NCBI GenBank assembly: GCA_003402745.1
Contig: QQND01000007.1
Coordinates: forward strand, 1-61,008
DNA: 61,008 nt
Reading direction: 5' to 3'
Source: Verrucomicrobiota bacterium
Lineage (GTDB): Bacteria > Verrucomicrobiota > Verrucomicrobiia > Chthoniobacterales > Chthoniobacteraceae
Under the pieces are notes generated by a model. The model searched no databases and had not been told where the DNA came from. It saw nothing but the letters and a program-made list of their open reading frames with translations. Below are positions 9,303 through 17,316 of the stretch, piece by piece; position 1 is the stretch's first letter; each line of letters opens with the position of its first letter. The translations under genes were made by a program, and so were the position numbers.

Positions 9303-10418
9303 CTAAATGCTCAGCCGCCGCGCTCGGGCCAGAACCGGCCATTCCTCAGTCACTCTTCCCTGAGAAGCAACCTGGACGGTCCCGTAAAGGGCCACCGTCG
9401 GGCAAATGTGCCAAGGAATGCCGTGCAACACACTCCCCACCTGAAACTTCGAAGCATGCACCGTATCAAGAACCAGGTGCTCCTCGTTGTGGGCCACAGC
9501 CACCGCACCCTCCAGCGCCGGAAAAAGCACCCGCGGCGGCGCCATTTCGCTAGCAACCGCCTTGTGCCCAAGATCCAAACACAATCGATTTTGACCGGGC
9601 CGGCTAATCACACGCGTCAAAAGTGTCGCCGCCGGTAGAAAAGGAAGGTCTCTAAAATTTTTCCCATACCCTGCGTCCCACAAAACGCACGTCCCCGGAC
9701 TGCACTCAACCCCAGACCGGCGAGCGTGCATCGGAAAGGTCGGGGAGCCCCCGGCAACAATCCGCGGCACCGGAATCCCCGCTGCCCGCAGTTCCGCCCG
9801 CATTTTTTCCACAGGCGCGTAGGCAGCCTCGCACGCCTCAGCCCGCTCCTCAGGGTCGCTCTCATGGATGTGGCCGTCATACACGTGGAACCCCCCAGCC
9901 CTCAGACCCCGCGTGGCGGACAACACCCGATAAAATCCAGACGCGCCCAGTCCAGGCTTGATGCCCGTCCGCCCCTGACCAACGTCCAAATCCATCAAAA
10001 CATCGACCGAAGAACCCTCCGAAATCGCAGCCCGCCCGAGCTCATGAACCACACCCAAATCGTCAACCACCGTTGAAAAATGAGTCCGAGGGAATTTCTT
10101 GATCAACTTCAAGAGCCTTTTGACATTCGGCCCCACGGGTTGCTGGGCAAGCAAAATGTCAGACCCTCCAGTCTCGGCAACCATCTCCGCCTCGGCAAAA
10201 GTCGCGCACTTAAACTTGTGAATCCCCATGCCGATCTGCCTCGCAACCAGCTGGGCCAGCTTGTGAGTTTTGACGTGCGGCCGCAATCGCCCCGTCCCAC
10301 CAGCGACTTCCACCATGCGCCGGATGTTTTCCGTCACCCGCTCAGAGTGGACCACCAGCGCGGGAGAATTTATTTCGGCCTCATTGGCGAGCCGCATCCA
10401 AGCCCATACAGAATTCAT
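9303..10418 (-). CDS. DSD1-type PLP enzyme (D-threonine aldolase / D-serine dehydratase family)
   Basis: 371 residues with an alanine-racemase-like PLP barrel. The Schiff-base lysine lies in RLRPHVKTHK (K50), and the C-terminal domain ends with the H-x-C metal motif WHICP (H337, C339) expected for the zinc- or manganese-dependent D-serine dehydratase/D-threonine aldolase group. Such enzymes act on D-3-hydroxy amino acids and release glycine plus aldehyde, or pyruvate plus ammonia. The start overlaps the upstream RidA gene by ATGA, so the two are cotranscribed; RidA proteins hydrolyse the reactive enamines produced by PLP dehydratases, which slightly favours dehydratase activity. The precise substrate is not predictable. 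Confidence 0.87.
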   Translation of the reverse strand: MNSVWAWMRLANEAEINSPALVVHSERVTENIRRMVEVAGGTGRLRPHVKTHKLAQLVARQIGMGIHKFKCATFAEAEMVAETGGSDILLAQQPVGPNVKRLLKLIKKFPRTHFSTVVDDLGVVHELGRAAISEGSSVDVLMDLDVGQGRTGIKPGLGASGFYRVLSATRGLRAGGFHVYDGHIHESDPEERAEACEAAYAPVEKMRAELRAAGIPVPRIVAGGSPTFPMHARRSGVECSPGTCVLWDAGYGKNFRDLPFLPAATLLTRVISRPGQNRLCLDLGHKAVASEMAPPRVLFPALEGAVAVAHNEEHLVLDTVHASKFQVGSVLHGIPWHICPTVALYGTVQVASQGRVTEEWPVLARARRLSI

Positions 10419-10876
10419 GCCAGTTCGAAAATAGCCTCAATCTCCACCGAAATATTGCCTGGCAGCGGTCCCATGCCCACGGCGCTTCGCGCTCCAATCC
10501 CGTGCTCCTCCCCAAAAACCTGCGCGAATAACTCGCTGCACCCATTAATGACCTTCGGATGATCATAAAAATCCGGCGCCGAATTCACCATCCCAAGGAG
10601 TTTAACGATGCGTCCAACGCGATCCAACGACCCAAAATGCTCCCGCAGCGTCGCTAAAATCGCCAGGCCGACCTGCCTTGCCGCCGCATACCCCTCCTCC
10701 AAACTAAGATCCGATCCAACTCGACCTCGAATCAACGAACCGTCCAAGCAAACGGGTCCGTGGCCAGAAACATAGGCAAGCCCCTGAGCCACAATAACCG
10801 GCCTGTATACAGCCACCGGTTTGGGAGCCTTCGGAAGTTCAAGTTGGAGTGATAGAAAGCGATTCTCGTGCGTCAT
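10415..10876 (-). CDS. RidA/YjgF-family enamine deaminase-like protein
   Basis: 153 residues from the start at 10876 (MTHENRFLSLQLELP), consistent with the family at 130-150 residues. Conserved-looking parts are AQGLAYVSGHGP, the GRVGSDLSLEEGYAAARQVGLAILATL helix, the GRIVKLLGMVNSAPDF segment and GIGARSAVGMGPLPGNISVEIEAI near the end. Rid proteins are cytosolic trimers that hydrolyse 2-aminoacrylate and related imines. It is the first gene of a two-gene operon with the PLP enzyme, which fits a detoxifying role. An upstream in-frame start would add 27 residues of low plausibility. Confidence 0.88.
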   Translation of the reverse strand: MTHENRFLSLQLELPKAPKPVAVYRPVIVAQGLAYVSGHGPVCLDGSLIRGRVGSDLSLEEGYAAARQVGLAILATLREHFGSLDRVGRIVKLLGMVNSAPDFYDHPKVINGCSELFAQVFGEEHGIGARSAVGMGPLPGNISVEIEAIFELA

Positions 10877-10960
10877 CGGATGGGAAAGGGAGGGAAAGGG
10901 GGCCCGGCCTGGCCACATCGCTGTGGCATAGCAGTTGAGACCGCTTTCACTTGCCAATCA

Positions 10961-11104
10961 TTACATCCCCACACTGAAAAGGGAAGTCGCCTCAAACGTT
11001 TTGCAACAAACACCCCTCGCTTTTGTGGTGAGCACGCACGCAATGACCCTGTCTCGTCCAAAAAAGCGCCTCCGGATTTTATCGCCCACAGTCGGCTTGG
11101 CCAT
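10961..11104 (-). CDS. Possible 47-residue basic small protein
   Basis: The 396-base gap between the RidA start and the next gene holds a minus-strand frame starting MAKPTVGDKIRRRFFGRD and ending LFSVGM. It is basic with alternating strand-like segments (VGDKI, RVIACVLTT, GVCCKTFEA). Composition and start context are plausible, but no homologue is recognised and the gene is short enough to arise by chance. It would be the gene nearest upstream of the RidA operon on the same strand. Confidence 0.3.
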   Translation of the reverse strand: MAKPTVGDKIRRRFFGRDRVIACVLTTKARGVCCKTFEATSLFSVGM

Positions 11105-11272
11105 CACTAGGCATCTCCCTCGCCCACCCATCCAAAAAGCCGCTACGGGCAAGGTGCCCCGGCGCTGACTGGATGAATAAAAACGTGCACTGGAGACTAG
11201 TTTTCACCATGGCCAGCCATTAGCGTTCCGACATCGATTCCACCTCGGCAAGAGATTTACTCTTGAGCTCCC

Positions 11273-11902
11273 ATGAACCGCAACCCACCGCTGCCTTCAT
11301 CTCACAAGAAGAGCCTCTCGCTACCCGCGATGCGGAACTTTTCCAAGTTACCCGCGGTTTTTCTGCTCGCAGTTGCTGCGTCCGCAGGTTGCCTGGTGCC
11401 AGCCACTGCCAAACCGAAAGTTGCCGGCCTCGAATTCTCCATTGGCCAGCCCGCAGACCGACCTGCGGCAAGAGTCAGCATCAGCGAGTTGGGCCAGGGA
11501 GCTCAAAAACGCGGATTTCTCCGCGTCGCACTTCTCCCGCTGGCCTCCGTAAAGGGCCTCCAAATCCGTTTCCTCCTTCTGGATCCCAGCTCTCTTTTAG
11601 AAATTCCAGAAACGATCAAAGCGCTCACGAGTTTGGACGCCCAAGAATTCCACAACGTCACATTTTTGAGCGCCGCAGATCCAAACCCCCGGCTTACCGT
11701 CGAGGAAATCATCCCACAAAAGGACCGCTGGCTACTCAAACACATCACCTGGAGCAATGGCTCCAAAAAAGGCGCCGCCGCGGAATGCCACCTTCTTTTA
11801 CAAGGCACCGAGATCGGGCAGTTGGTCTCCCAAGATTCCTCGCAATCCATTCCCCCGCTTCAGGATCTGCTGCAAGAAATCAGCCCAAGCTCCAAACCCT
11901 GA
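11273..11902 (+). CDS. Secreted hypothetical protein
   Basis: 209 residues with an export signal: from an internal start at 11330 the sequence MRNFSKLPAVFLLAVAASAG runs into an ATA-like cleavage region before KPKVAGLEF. The mature part (~165 residues) has no cysteine and reads as mixed alpha/beta; no family is recognised. The more upstream ATG at 11273 would give a longer n-region, so the true start could be 11330. It stands alone between two minus-strand genes, pointing outward from the RidA operon. Confidence 0.65.
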   Translation: MNRNPPLPSSHKKSLSLPAMRNFSKLPAVFLLAVAASAGCLVPATAKPKVAGLEFSIGQPADRPAARVSISELGQGAQKRGFLRVALLPLASVKGLQIRFLLLDPSSLLEIPETIKALTSLDAQEFHNVTFLSAADPNPRLTVEEIIPQKDRWLLKHITWSNGSKKGAAAECHLLLQGTEIGQLVSQDSSQSIPPLQDLLQEISPSSKP

Positions 11903-11975
11903 CCGGCCGCCAGGGCGGTTGGTCAGCCGTCTTGACGAGAGCCGAATGCCGAATGCCTTGACCTGCGCTTTCTTG

Positions 11976-13580
11976 TCACCGCGACCGCCGAACTATTCTT
12001 TCCCAAAGAGCCAACTGCCGCAGTTTGGCCGGACCAAACTCGCTGGCGAAGTTTCCACGCCAAACGGCGGAAGGGAGCGCAGAAAGAGAGGTAGCAGGCC
12101 CGCGCCGTTCCAACTCGTAGTCCACCGCCGCGACGGCCTCCTCCATTTGAGAAAATTGCGCCATTGCCTTGTCATCGATCAAAACCTCCCAAACCTTACC
12201 GCGCCCGCGCCCCCTGAGGACCATTACCTCGCTGACCTTCCCCGGAGACTTTTCAAAATGAAGCCCCAATCCATGGCTCCCCAACGAGAACCACGCGTTG
12301 ACGGAGATGGCCCGAACTTCCCCATCAACCTCAAGGGTTAGGGGGTTAAACGCGGCCGCCCGATCCTGAATTTCCGGAAGCGTCAGCGCCCCAGCCTCCA
12401 GTTCAAACCCGGGTTTGTCCAAAAGAATATCCTGCCACGAGCGTCGAGCCTCCCCTACATCGCCGCCCATGAGATTGAGATGACGCGGCATCCCAAAAAG
12501 CGAGGGCAGCGTACATAAACTCAGCGTCGAGAGATCTACAAAATCCAGAATCAGACAGTCCTTCTTTCCTGGAGACAACCGCGTGCCACGGCCCACACAT
12601 TGAGCATAAAGCCCCTCCGAGCGTGTGGGCCGAGCCATGGCGATACAGGACGTCCCCGGGTCGTCGAAGCCTTCGGTCAACACGGCCACATTGGTCAGCA
12701 CCTGCGTGCGCCCGTTTCGGAAATCATCAAGCGCCCTGGCCCGAACTTCGGAAGACATTGCTCCGTGTACAATGCCAGCCTGCACCCCCAAAATGTTCAG
12801 GGCGTGGCTCAGATTTCGCGCATGATTTACCGTCACGCAAAACGCGATAGTCCGCCGATCACGGGCAAGCTCCTGAATGGAGCGGGCGACGAGTGCGTTT
12901 CGCTCCTCAATATCCACCGCAGCAGCTAATTCCTCCTCCCGAAAGTCCAGCCCGCCCGGAGACAAACGCGTGAGATCAGCCGAGGTCGAAATGCGAAACC
13001 CACGCAACGGCGCCAAATATCCGTCGTCAATCATCTCATGCAGATGGCGGGAGTAAACAATTCGCTCGAACACCTCGTGAAGCCCCTGGCCGTCGCCCCG
13101 CGCTGTTGTGGCGGTAAAGCCCAGGAGCGTGCCGTTCCAATGCTCCCCAAAAACACCGAGTTGCCGAAGCACGCGCAAATTGTCGTCGGCAGCCGCATGG
13201 TGGCACTCGTCGTAAATAATCAGACCCACGTCTCGCCCTCTGAGCACGCGGGACAAACGCTCCTCATGCAGCGAACGAATCGAACATACCAATACCTTGG
13301 CCTCAGCGCACCCGCGCTCGGCTCCACGCTCGATGGAAACCGCATGTCTGTCCCCCAAAACAGCCTCCAATTTTGAACGCGCCTGACCGATCAATTCCTC
13401 CCTGTGGGCCAATACAAGCACCTGCCTGCGGGCAAGCCTCGCAAGCTCAGAAAACACAACCGTCTTTCCCGCGCCAGTCGGCAAACACACAAGCATTCGC
13501 CGCACGCCCTCGCGCCGGGCTGCGAGCACCGCATCTATGGCTTCCTGCTGATACCCACGAAGAGTAATGGGAACGGACAT
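11976..13580 (-). CDS. Superfamily II DEAD/DEAH-box helicase
   Basis: 534 residues. The N-terminal RecA-like domain has a Q-motif-like LRGYQQEAID, Walker A CLPTGAGKT (residues 32-40), Walker B as IYDECHHAAA and motif III GFTATTARGD. The second domain has VTVNHARNLSHALN, TNVAVLTEGFDDP and the ARPTRSEGLYAQCVGRGTR arginine-finger segment. This arrangement is that of the SSL2/RAD25-like helicases. A ~130-residue C-terminal extension follows without a recognised domain. The nucleic-acid substrate is unknown. It stands alone, with about 95 bases separating it from the ROK kinase downstream. Confidence 0.9.
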   Translation of the reverse strand: MSVPITLRGYQQEAIDAVLAARREGVRRMLVCLPTGAGKTVVFSELARLARRQVLVLAHREELIGQARSKLEAVLGDRHAVSIERGAERGCAEAKVLVCSIRSLHEERLSRVLRGRDVGLIIYDECHHAAADDNLRVLRQLGVFGEHWNGTLLGFTATTARGDGQGLHEVFERIVYSRHLHEMIDDGYLAPLRGFRISTSADLTRLSPGGLDFREEELAAAVDIEERNALVARSIQELARDRRTIAFCVTVNHARNLSHALNILGVQAGIVHGAMSSEVRARALDDFRNGRTQVLTNVAVLTEGFDDPGTSCIAMARPTRSEGLYAQCVGRGTRLSPGKKDCLILDFVDLSTLSLCTLPSLFGMPRHLNLMGGDVGEARRSWQDILLDKPGFELEAGALTLPEIQDRAAAFNPLTLEVDGEVRAISVNAWFSLGSHGLGLHFEKSPGKVSEVMVLRGRGRGKVWEVLIDDKAMAQFSQMEEAVAAVDYELERRGPATSLSALPSAVWRGNFASEFGPAKLRQLALWERIVRRSR

Positions 13581-13676
13581 AAGCCCAACATCTAAAATGC
13601 GTTAAACCGCCATCCGCGGCAACCCAGCGCCTCTTTGCCGGTGCGGCTTTTACAAGCCCAAAAAGACACGGCAGCC

Positions 13677-14474
13677 TCAGCGCCCTGCCTTGGGTGCCTT
13701 GGGTGCCTTGGGTGCCTTGGTGCGCTCGCGCCATAGCCAGATCCCGCCACGCATTCCCAAGTCATTTGAAACCGTACTCACATCCGAGGGGAGCCCCTCG
13801 GCCAGTAGCCTGGCATTCCCCCCTCCGATATACAGATGATCAAACGTTGTGAGAGACCGAAGCGAATCAATCGCAATTTGAACCCGCTTTTTCCACCTCT
13901 TTTTACCAGCCTCTTCCAAAGCCAGATTTCCCAACTGCTGCTCATACGTCTGGCCTTTCCGAAAAGGATGATGCGCCAATTCGAGGTGCGTCATTAGACG
14001 ACCGTCCTCAAAAACGCTCGACCCCAGTCCCGTACCGAGCGTGATGACAACCTCGACGCCCTTCCCCTGGATTGCCCCCAAACCCTGCATGTCTGCGTCG
14101 TTGAGCACGCGTACCGGCTTTTTAAACTTTGCACTCAATATCCGGTCGATTTCAAAACCCTTCCAGGCTTCCGTCCCCAAGTTGTGGGCGGTAATCACAA
14201 TCCCCTGCCTCACTACGCCGGGGAAACCCACCGAAACTCGATCGTAGCCGGAAAGCGGTGCAACGAGTTCACTCAATGTCTCCACCATCAGTTCCGGCAC
14301 GCAGTGCGGCGGCGTCGCAACCCTGACGCGCTCCGTCAGCATCCCTCCATCGCTGTCAAGAACACACGCCTTCAGTCCAGTCCCACCGATATCGATGGCA
14401 AGCGTTTTTATCCCGGCGTGGGGCGTTTTCGAGGTACTGCTAACTTTGTTTGTTTTCAGAAATGTTTTATTCAT
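13677..14474 (-). CDS. ROK-family polyphosphate glucokinase-like protein
   Basis: 265 residues. The phosphate-binding loop AIDIGGTGLKACV (near residue 27) and the GKGVEVVITLGTGLGSSVF segment match the ROK group of polyphosphate/ATP glucokinases, as do ELAHHPFRKGQTYEQQLG and the terminal YIGGGNARLL. These cytosolic enzymes make glucose-6-phosphate. The zinc-binding HxH/CxC cluster of many ROK repressors is absent, which fits the glucokinase subgroup. The protein ends in a KAP KAP KAP KA tail created by a 9-bp tandem repeat, probably a slippage product rather than part of the fold. Confidence 0.85.
   Translation of the reverse strand: MNKTFLKTNKVSSTSKTPHAGIKTLAIDIGGTGLKACVLDSDGGMLTERVRVATPPHCVPELMVETLSELVAPLSGYDRVSVGFPGVVRQGIVITAHNLGTEAWKGFEIDRILSAKFKKPVRVLNDADMQGLGAIQGKGVEVVITLGTGLGSSVFEDGRLMTHLELAHHPFRKGQTYEQQLGNLALEEAGKKRWKKRVQIAIDSLRSLTTFDHLYIGGGNARLLAEGLPSDVSTVSNDLGMRGGIWLWRERTKAPKAPKAPKAGR
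13686..13720. repeat. 9-bp tandem repeat in the tail of the ROK gene
   Basis: TGCCTTGGG occurs three times and then TGCCTTGG once (starts at 13686, 13695, 13704, 13713). On the minus strand it codes for repeated Lys-Ala-Pro at the C-terminus of the ROK kinase. The repeats are perfect at nucleotide level. Confidence 0.9.
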
Positions 14475-14829
14475 CGGATTAAAAAGGTCGGGGCAGACTC
14501 GATGCCTTGTGTTGTTGCGCTGACCGATTTCTTAATGCCAGCACTCGACTCGCCGGGCTGCAATCCATTCAGCGCTTGAATTTATTGGCATGATCGTGGG
14601 GACAAAATCCTGTGAAGCAACTGGTATTTCAAACTAGAAGGTCGCTGCAACATCTCTTCCGTACAGCCTGCTTCTGGATCTTTGCACATCACACCGAAAT
14701 CGCAATCACCCTCCGGGCTGCTTTGCAACCAATAGCCCCCGACTAGTTTGGACCTTTAGCTTTTCCCTCTTCACCATGTACGGTAAAAGCCTCAACTTTT
14801 AGCCCACCGGTTAAAAACTCCCCTCCCCC
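14475..14829. other. Gene-poor interval between the ROK kinase and the decayed PLP-enzyme gene
   Basis: 355 bases without a convincing gene. The minus strand has a frame of about 50 codons (roughly 14590-14750) that includes GDCDFGVMCKDPEAGC but no well-placed start, so it may be chance or a gene remnant. No terminator, tRNA or clear promoter was recognised. It lies beside a truncated gene, so it may be part of a decaying segment. Confidence 0.5.
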
Positions 14830-15195
14830 ATGCTTTACCCAGAACTTACAGGGCTTGATGACACCGAGACGCCCGCCCTCCTTTTCAGCGTCGAACGGAT
14901 CAAGGCCAACATTCAACTGATGATCCAAATGGTGGCAGGGGATCCCTCGCGCCTCAGGCCCCACGTAAAAACCCACAAAACCCCGGAAATTATCGCCCTG
15001 CAAGTGAGCAAGGAAATCACCCGATTCAAAGCAGCCACGCTCTCGGAAACAGAGCTGTGCGCACGCGAAGAGGCCGTTCAACTCGACCGCAAACTTCATC
15101 ATTCCCCTTCAGTAAATGTCCGAGGACTTCATGCCTACAACGGGCACCTCTGCCACAAGGACCTCTCCGCCCGTGGCCGCCAGTACACCCCTTGA
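14830..15195 (+). pseudogene. Remnant of a second DSD1-type PLP enzyme gene
   Basis: The 121-residue product aligns by eye with the N-terminal half of the intact enzyme at 9303-10418: TPALLFSVERIKANIQLM, then RLRPHVKTHK with the PLP lysine (K47), then RFKAATLSETELCA. It then jumps straight to a GLHAYNGHL segment that in the intact protein lies about 85-95 residues further on, and it stops 30 residues later. The metal-binding C-terminal domain is missing. An in-frame internal deletion plus loss of about 190 C-terminal residues explains this; no frame downstream restores the homology before the dipeptidase starts at 15216. It cannot be an active enzyme as read. Confidence 0.75.
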
Positions 15196-15215
15196 ATCTC
15201 AAACCACCCCGAAAA

Positions 15216-16307
15216 ATGGAAAAACCCCGCCTTATCTTTGACGCACATCTTGATATCTCCATGAACGCAATGGAGTACAACCGTGACCAACGCTGGAGTC
15301 TTGAGGACATCCGACGGTCCGAAATCAATGCCCCCGACGACCTTCCACATCGAGGCCGCAACACCGTATGTTTCCCAGAACTACGCAAAGGAAGAATCGG
15401 CATCATCGTCGCGACGCAGATCGCACGCCACTCCCCAAAGTTTCACAAACTTCCGGGATGGCGCTCTCCAGAACAAGCCTGGGCGCACACTCAGGGACAG
15501 CTTTGCTACTACCGGGCCATGGAGGAGCTTGGAGAAATGAAGCAACTCAAAACACGCCAGGAACTTGCCGCACATGCGGAACTCTGGAGGAGCGCAGACG
15601 ACAACCAGACCCCACACCTCCCCATCGGCTACCTTCTCAGCCTCGAGGGCGCCGACTCCGTTCTAAGCTGGAAGCACCTCGAAAAATCGCGGGCCGACGG
15701 CCTCGTCGCACTAGGCCCCGTTCATTACGGCCCAGGCATTTATGGCCACGGAACCGACGACTCGGGTCCGCTCACCGCCAAGGGCCGCGAACTCCTCAAA
15801 GAAATAGACCGGCTCGGCATCATTCTCGACGTCACCCATCTGTGTGATGAAAGCTTCGCCGACGCCCTCTCGCGTTTCCAGGGACCAGTCTGGGCCAGCC
15901 ATCACAATTGCCGCGCACTCGCGTCCTGGAACCGCCAATTAACTGACGCACAAATCCGCCAACTCATCGAGCGCGGGGCAGTCATCGGAATGGCCTTTGA
16001 TGCGATCATGATGGTCCACCAGTGGCGCCACCTCGCTTCCAAACCCGAGGATTTTGGACTTCGCATCGAAAAAATCTGCGAACACATCGATCACATCTGC
16101 CAGCTGGCGGGAAATGCAAACCACGTGGGTATCGGAACCGACTTGGACGGAGGCTTCGGCACGGAGCAGACCCCGTTGGATCTCAACAGCATTGCTGACA
16201 TCGCTACCCTGCAGCAACTCTTGCAACAGCGCGGCTACACCGCCACGGACGTGGAAGGAATTCTCAGTGGTAATTTCCTCGGGTTTCTACAACGCCATCT
16301 CCCCTAG
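15216..16307 (+). CDS. Membrane dipeptidase, peptidase family M19
   Basis: 363 residues from the start at 15216. Family marks are the first metal motif IFDAHLDIS (H11, D13), the LLSLEGADSVL segment with the bridging glutamate, the DVTHLCDESF and SHHNCRAL segments, and GIGTDLDGG. This family of binuclear zinc hydrolases cleaves dipeptides, including those with a C-terminal D-residue. No signal peptide is seen, so the enzyme is probably cytosolic. It directly follows the remnant of a D-amino-acid PLP enzyme gene, a pairing that suggests use of D-amino-acid-containing dipeptides, although the local partner has decayed. Confidence 0.9.
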   Translation: MEKPRLIFDAHLDISMNAMEYNRDQRWSLEDIRRSEINAPDDLPHRGRNTVCFPELRKGRIGIIVATQIARHSPKFHKLPGWRSPEQAWAHTQGQLCYYRAMEELGEMKQLKTRQELAAHAELWRSADDNQTPHLPIGYLLSLEGADSVLSWKHLEKSRADGLVALGPVHYGPGIYGHGTDDSGPLTAKGRELLKEIDRLGIILDVTHLCDESFADALSRFQGPVWASHHNCRALASWNRQLTDAQIRQLIERGAVIGMAFDAIMMVHQWRHLASKPEDFGLRIEKICEHIDHICQLAGNANHVGIGTDLDGGFGTEQTPLDLNSIADIATLQQLLQQRGYTATDVEGILSGNFLGFLQRHLP

Positions 16308-16314
16308 CGAAGTT

Positions 16315-17190
16315 TTAAAAGCCCACCCCGAGATCCCGCACCGCCTTCTGTGCCTCCTCAATAAATGCCTCCTGTAGCGCAGAAAGAGCTCCCCTCCACA
16401 AAATGCCGTAAGGGACCCCCGGAAAATCCGCCAACCGGAAAAGGCGCGTTCCTGCCGGTACCTTTCCCTGCGCCTCCACTAGGATTAACCCCACGCCAAA
16501 ACCTTCCCGCACATAGCTGCTGACAAGCAACTGCGACTCGAGTTCCAAGCTTGGCAGCCAGTCGATATTTCTGCTTTTGAGCGCCTCCAGAAAAAGTCGC
16601 GGCACTCTCCCTCCTGTCGTAATGAGCGGGAAACTCAACAAATTCGACTTCCACAACTCTTCAACTTTGCGCAACGGGCTCGCCTTGGGAACAAGCAGGC
16701 CCATGTGTAAATCCAACAACACGAGGCATTCCGTACCCCCGGATTTTTTGTGAACCAAGGGGGCGACCCCCAAATCAATTTCTCCAGCATCCAAGGCGGC
16801 TTCGATTTCATCGAGTCCTGCAGAAAGAAGATTGAAACGAAACCCGGGAATCTTCTTTCCAAGATCCTTTAGGATTCGCGGAAGGTAATCACCATGGATC
16901 GCTTCAGGCGCGCCGATTCGAAGCACGCGCTCCGTGTTACCACGAATCTTAGACGCCGTAATTTCAAGGGCGCCAAAAAATGGAGCAATAAATTCGTATA
17001 AGGTCTGACCTTCAGACGTCAGCCTGAATGGCTTCCTTTCAAACAATTTCCGTCCCAAACTTTGCTCCAACCGCAGAACCTGAGAACTGATCGCAGGTTG
17101 TTGGATGCCGTACGGAATCCCACGCGCAGCGGCACTCAATCCGCCATGTTTGGCAACGTAGTAGAACAATTCCAAGTGGTGAACATTCAT
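16315..17190 (-). CDS. LysR-family transcriptional regulator
   Basis: 291 residues from the start at 17190 (MNVHHLELFYYVAKHGG), with the usual N-terminal winged helix-turn-helix (LSAAARGIPYGIQQPAISSQVLRLEQSLGRKLFER) and a periplasmic-binding-like effector domain. An upstream GTG start would add ten residues but would make the palindromic element at 17200-17214 coding, so 17190 is preferred. The gene is convergent with the M19 dipeptidase and divergent from the Aas-like gene at 17317, so either could be its target. The effector is unknown. Confidence 0.9.
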   Translation of the reverse strand: MNVHHLELFYYVAKHGGLSAAARGIPYGIQQPAISSQVLRLEQSLGRKLFERKPFRLTSEGQTLYEFIAPFFGALEITASKIRGNTERVLRIGAPEAIHGDYLPRILKDLGKKIPGFRFNLLSAGLDEIEAALDAGEIDLGVAPLVHKKSGGTECLVLLDLHMGLLVPKASPLRKVEELWKSNLLSFPLITTGGRVPRLFLEALKSRNIDWLPSLELESQLLVSSYVREGFGVGLILVEAQGKVPAGTRLFRLADFPGVPYGILWRGALSALQEAFIEEAQKAVRDLGVGF

Positions 17191-17199
17191 CCCCCGACT

Positions 17200-17214
17200 A
17201 TTGATGAAATCAAT
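17200..17214. promoter_or_regulatory. Candidate LysR operator (perfect 6+3+6 inverted repeat)
   Basis: ATTGAT-GAA-ATCAAT is a perfect inverted repeat containing the LysR-type T-N11-A pattern (TTGATGAAATCAA). It begins ten bases upstream of the LysR start codon, in the 126-base region between that gene and the divergent Aas-like gene. Such placement is typical of autoregulation by LysR proteins. Binding is inferred. Confidence 0.5.
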
Positions 17215-17316
17215 CACCACGGAAGTTTTATCAATTATCGCTCGTCCCCAATTTCAGGCAAACTCCCCTCCGTTAAGGCAACCGCTTAAAGCCAAACACG
17301 CCGCTGCCTCCTCCCG

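Noticed and set aside
14590-14750. Minus-strand open stretch with a cysteine pattern in the gap after the ROK gene
   Set aside because: No usable start, about 50 codons, and no recognisable homology; kept only as a comment in the gap entry.
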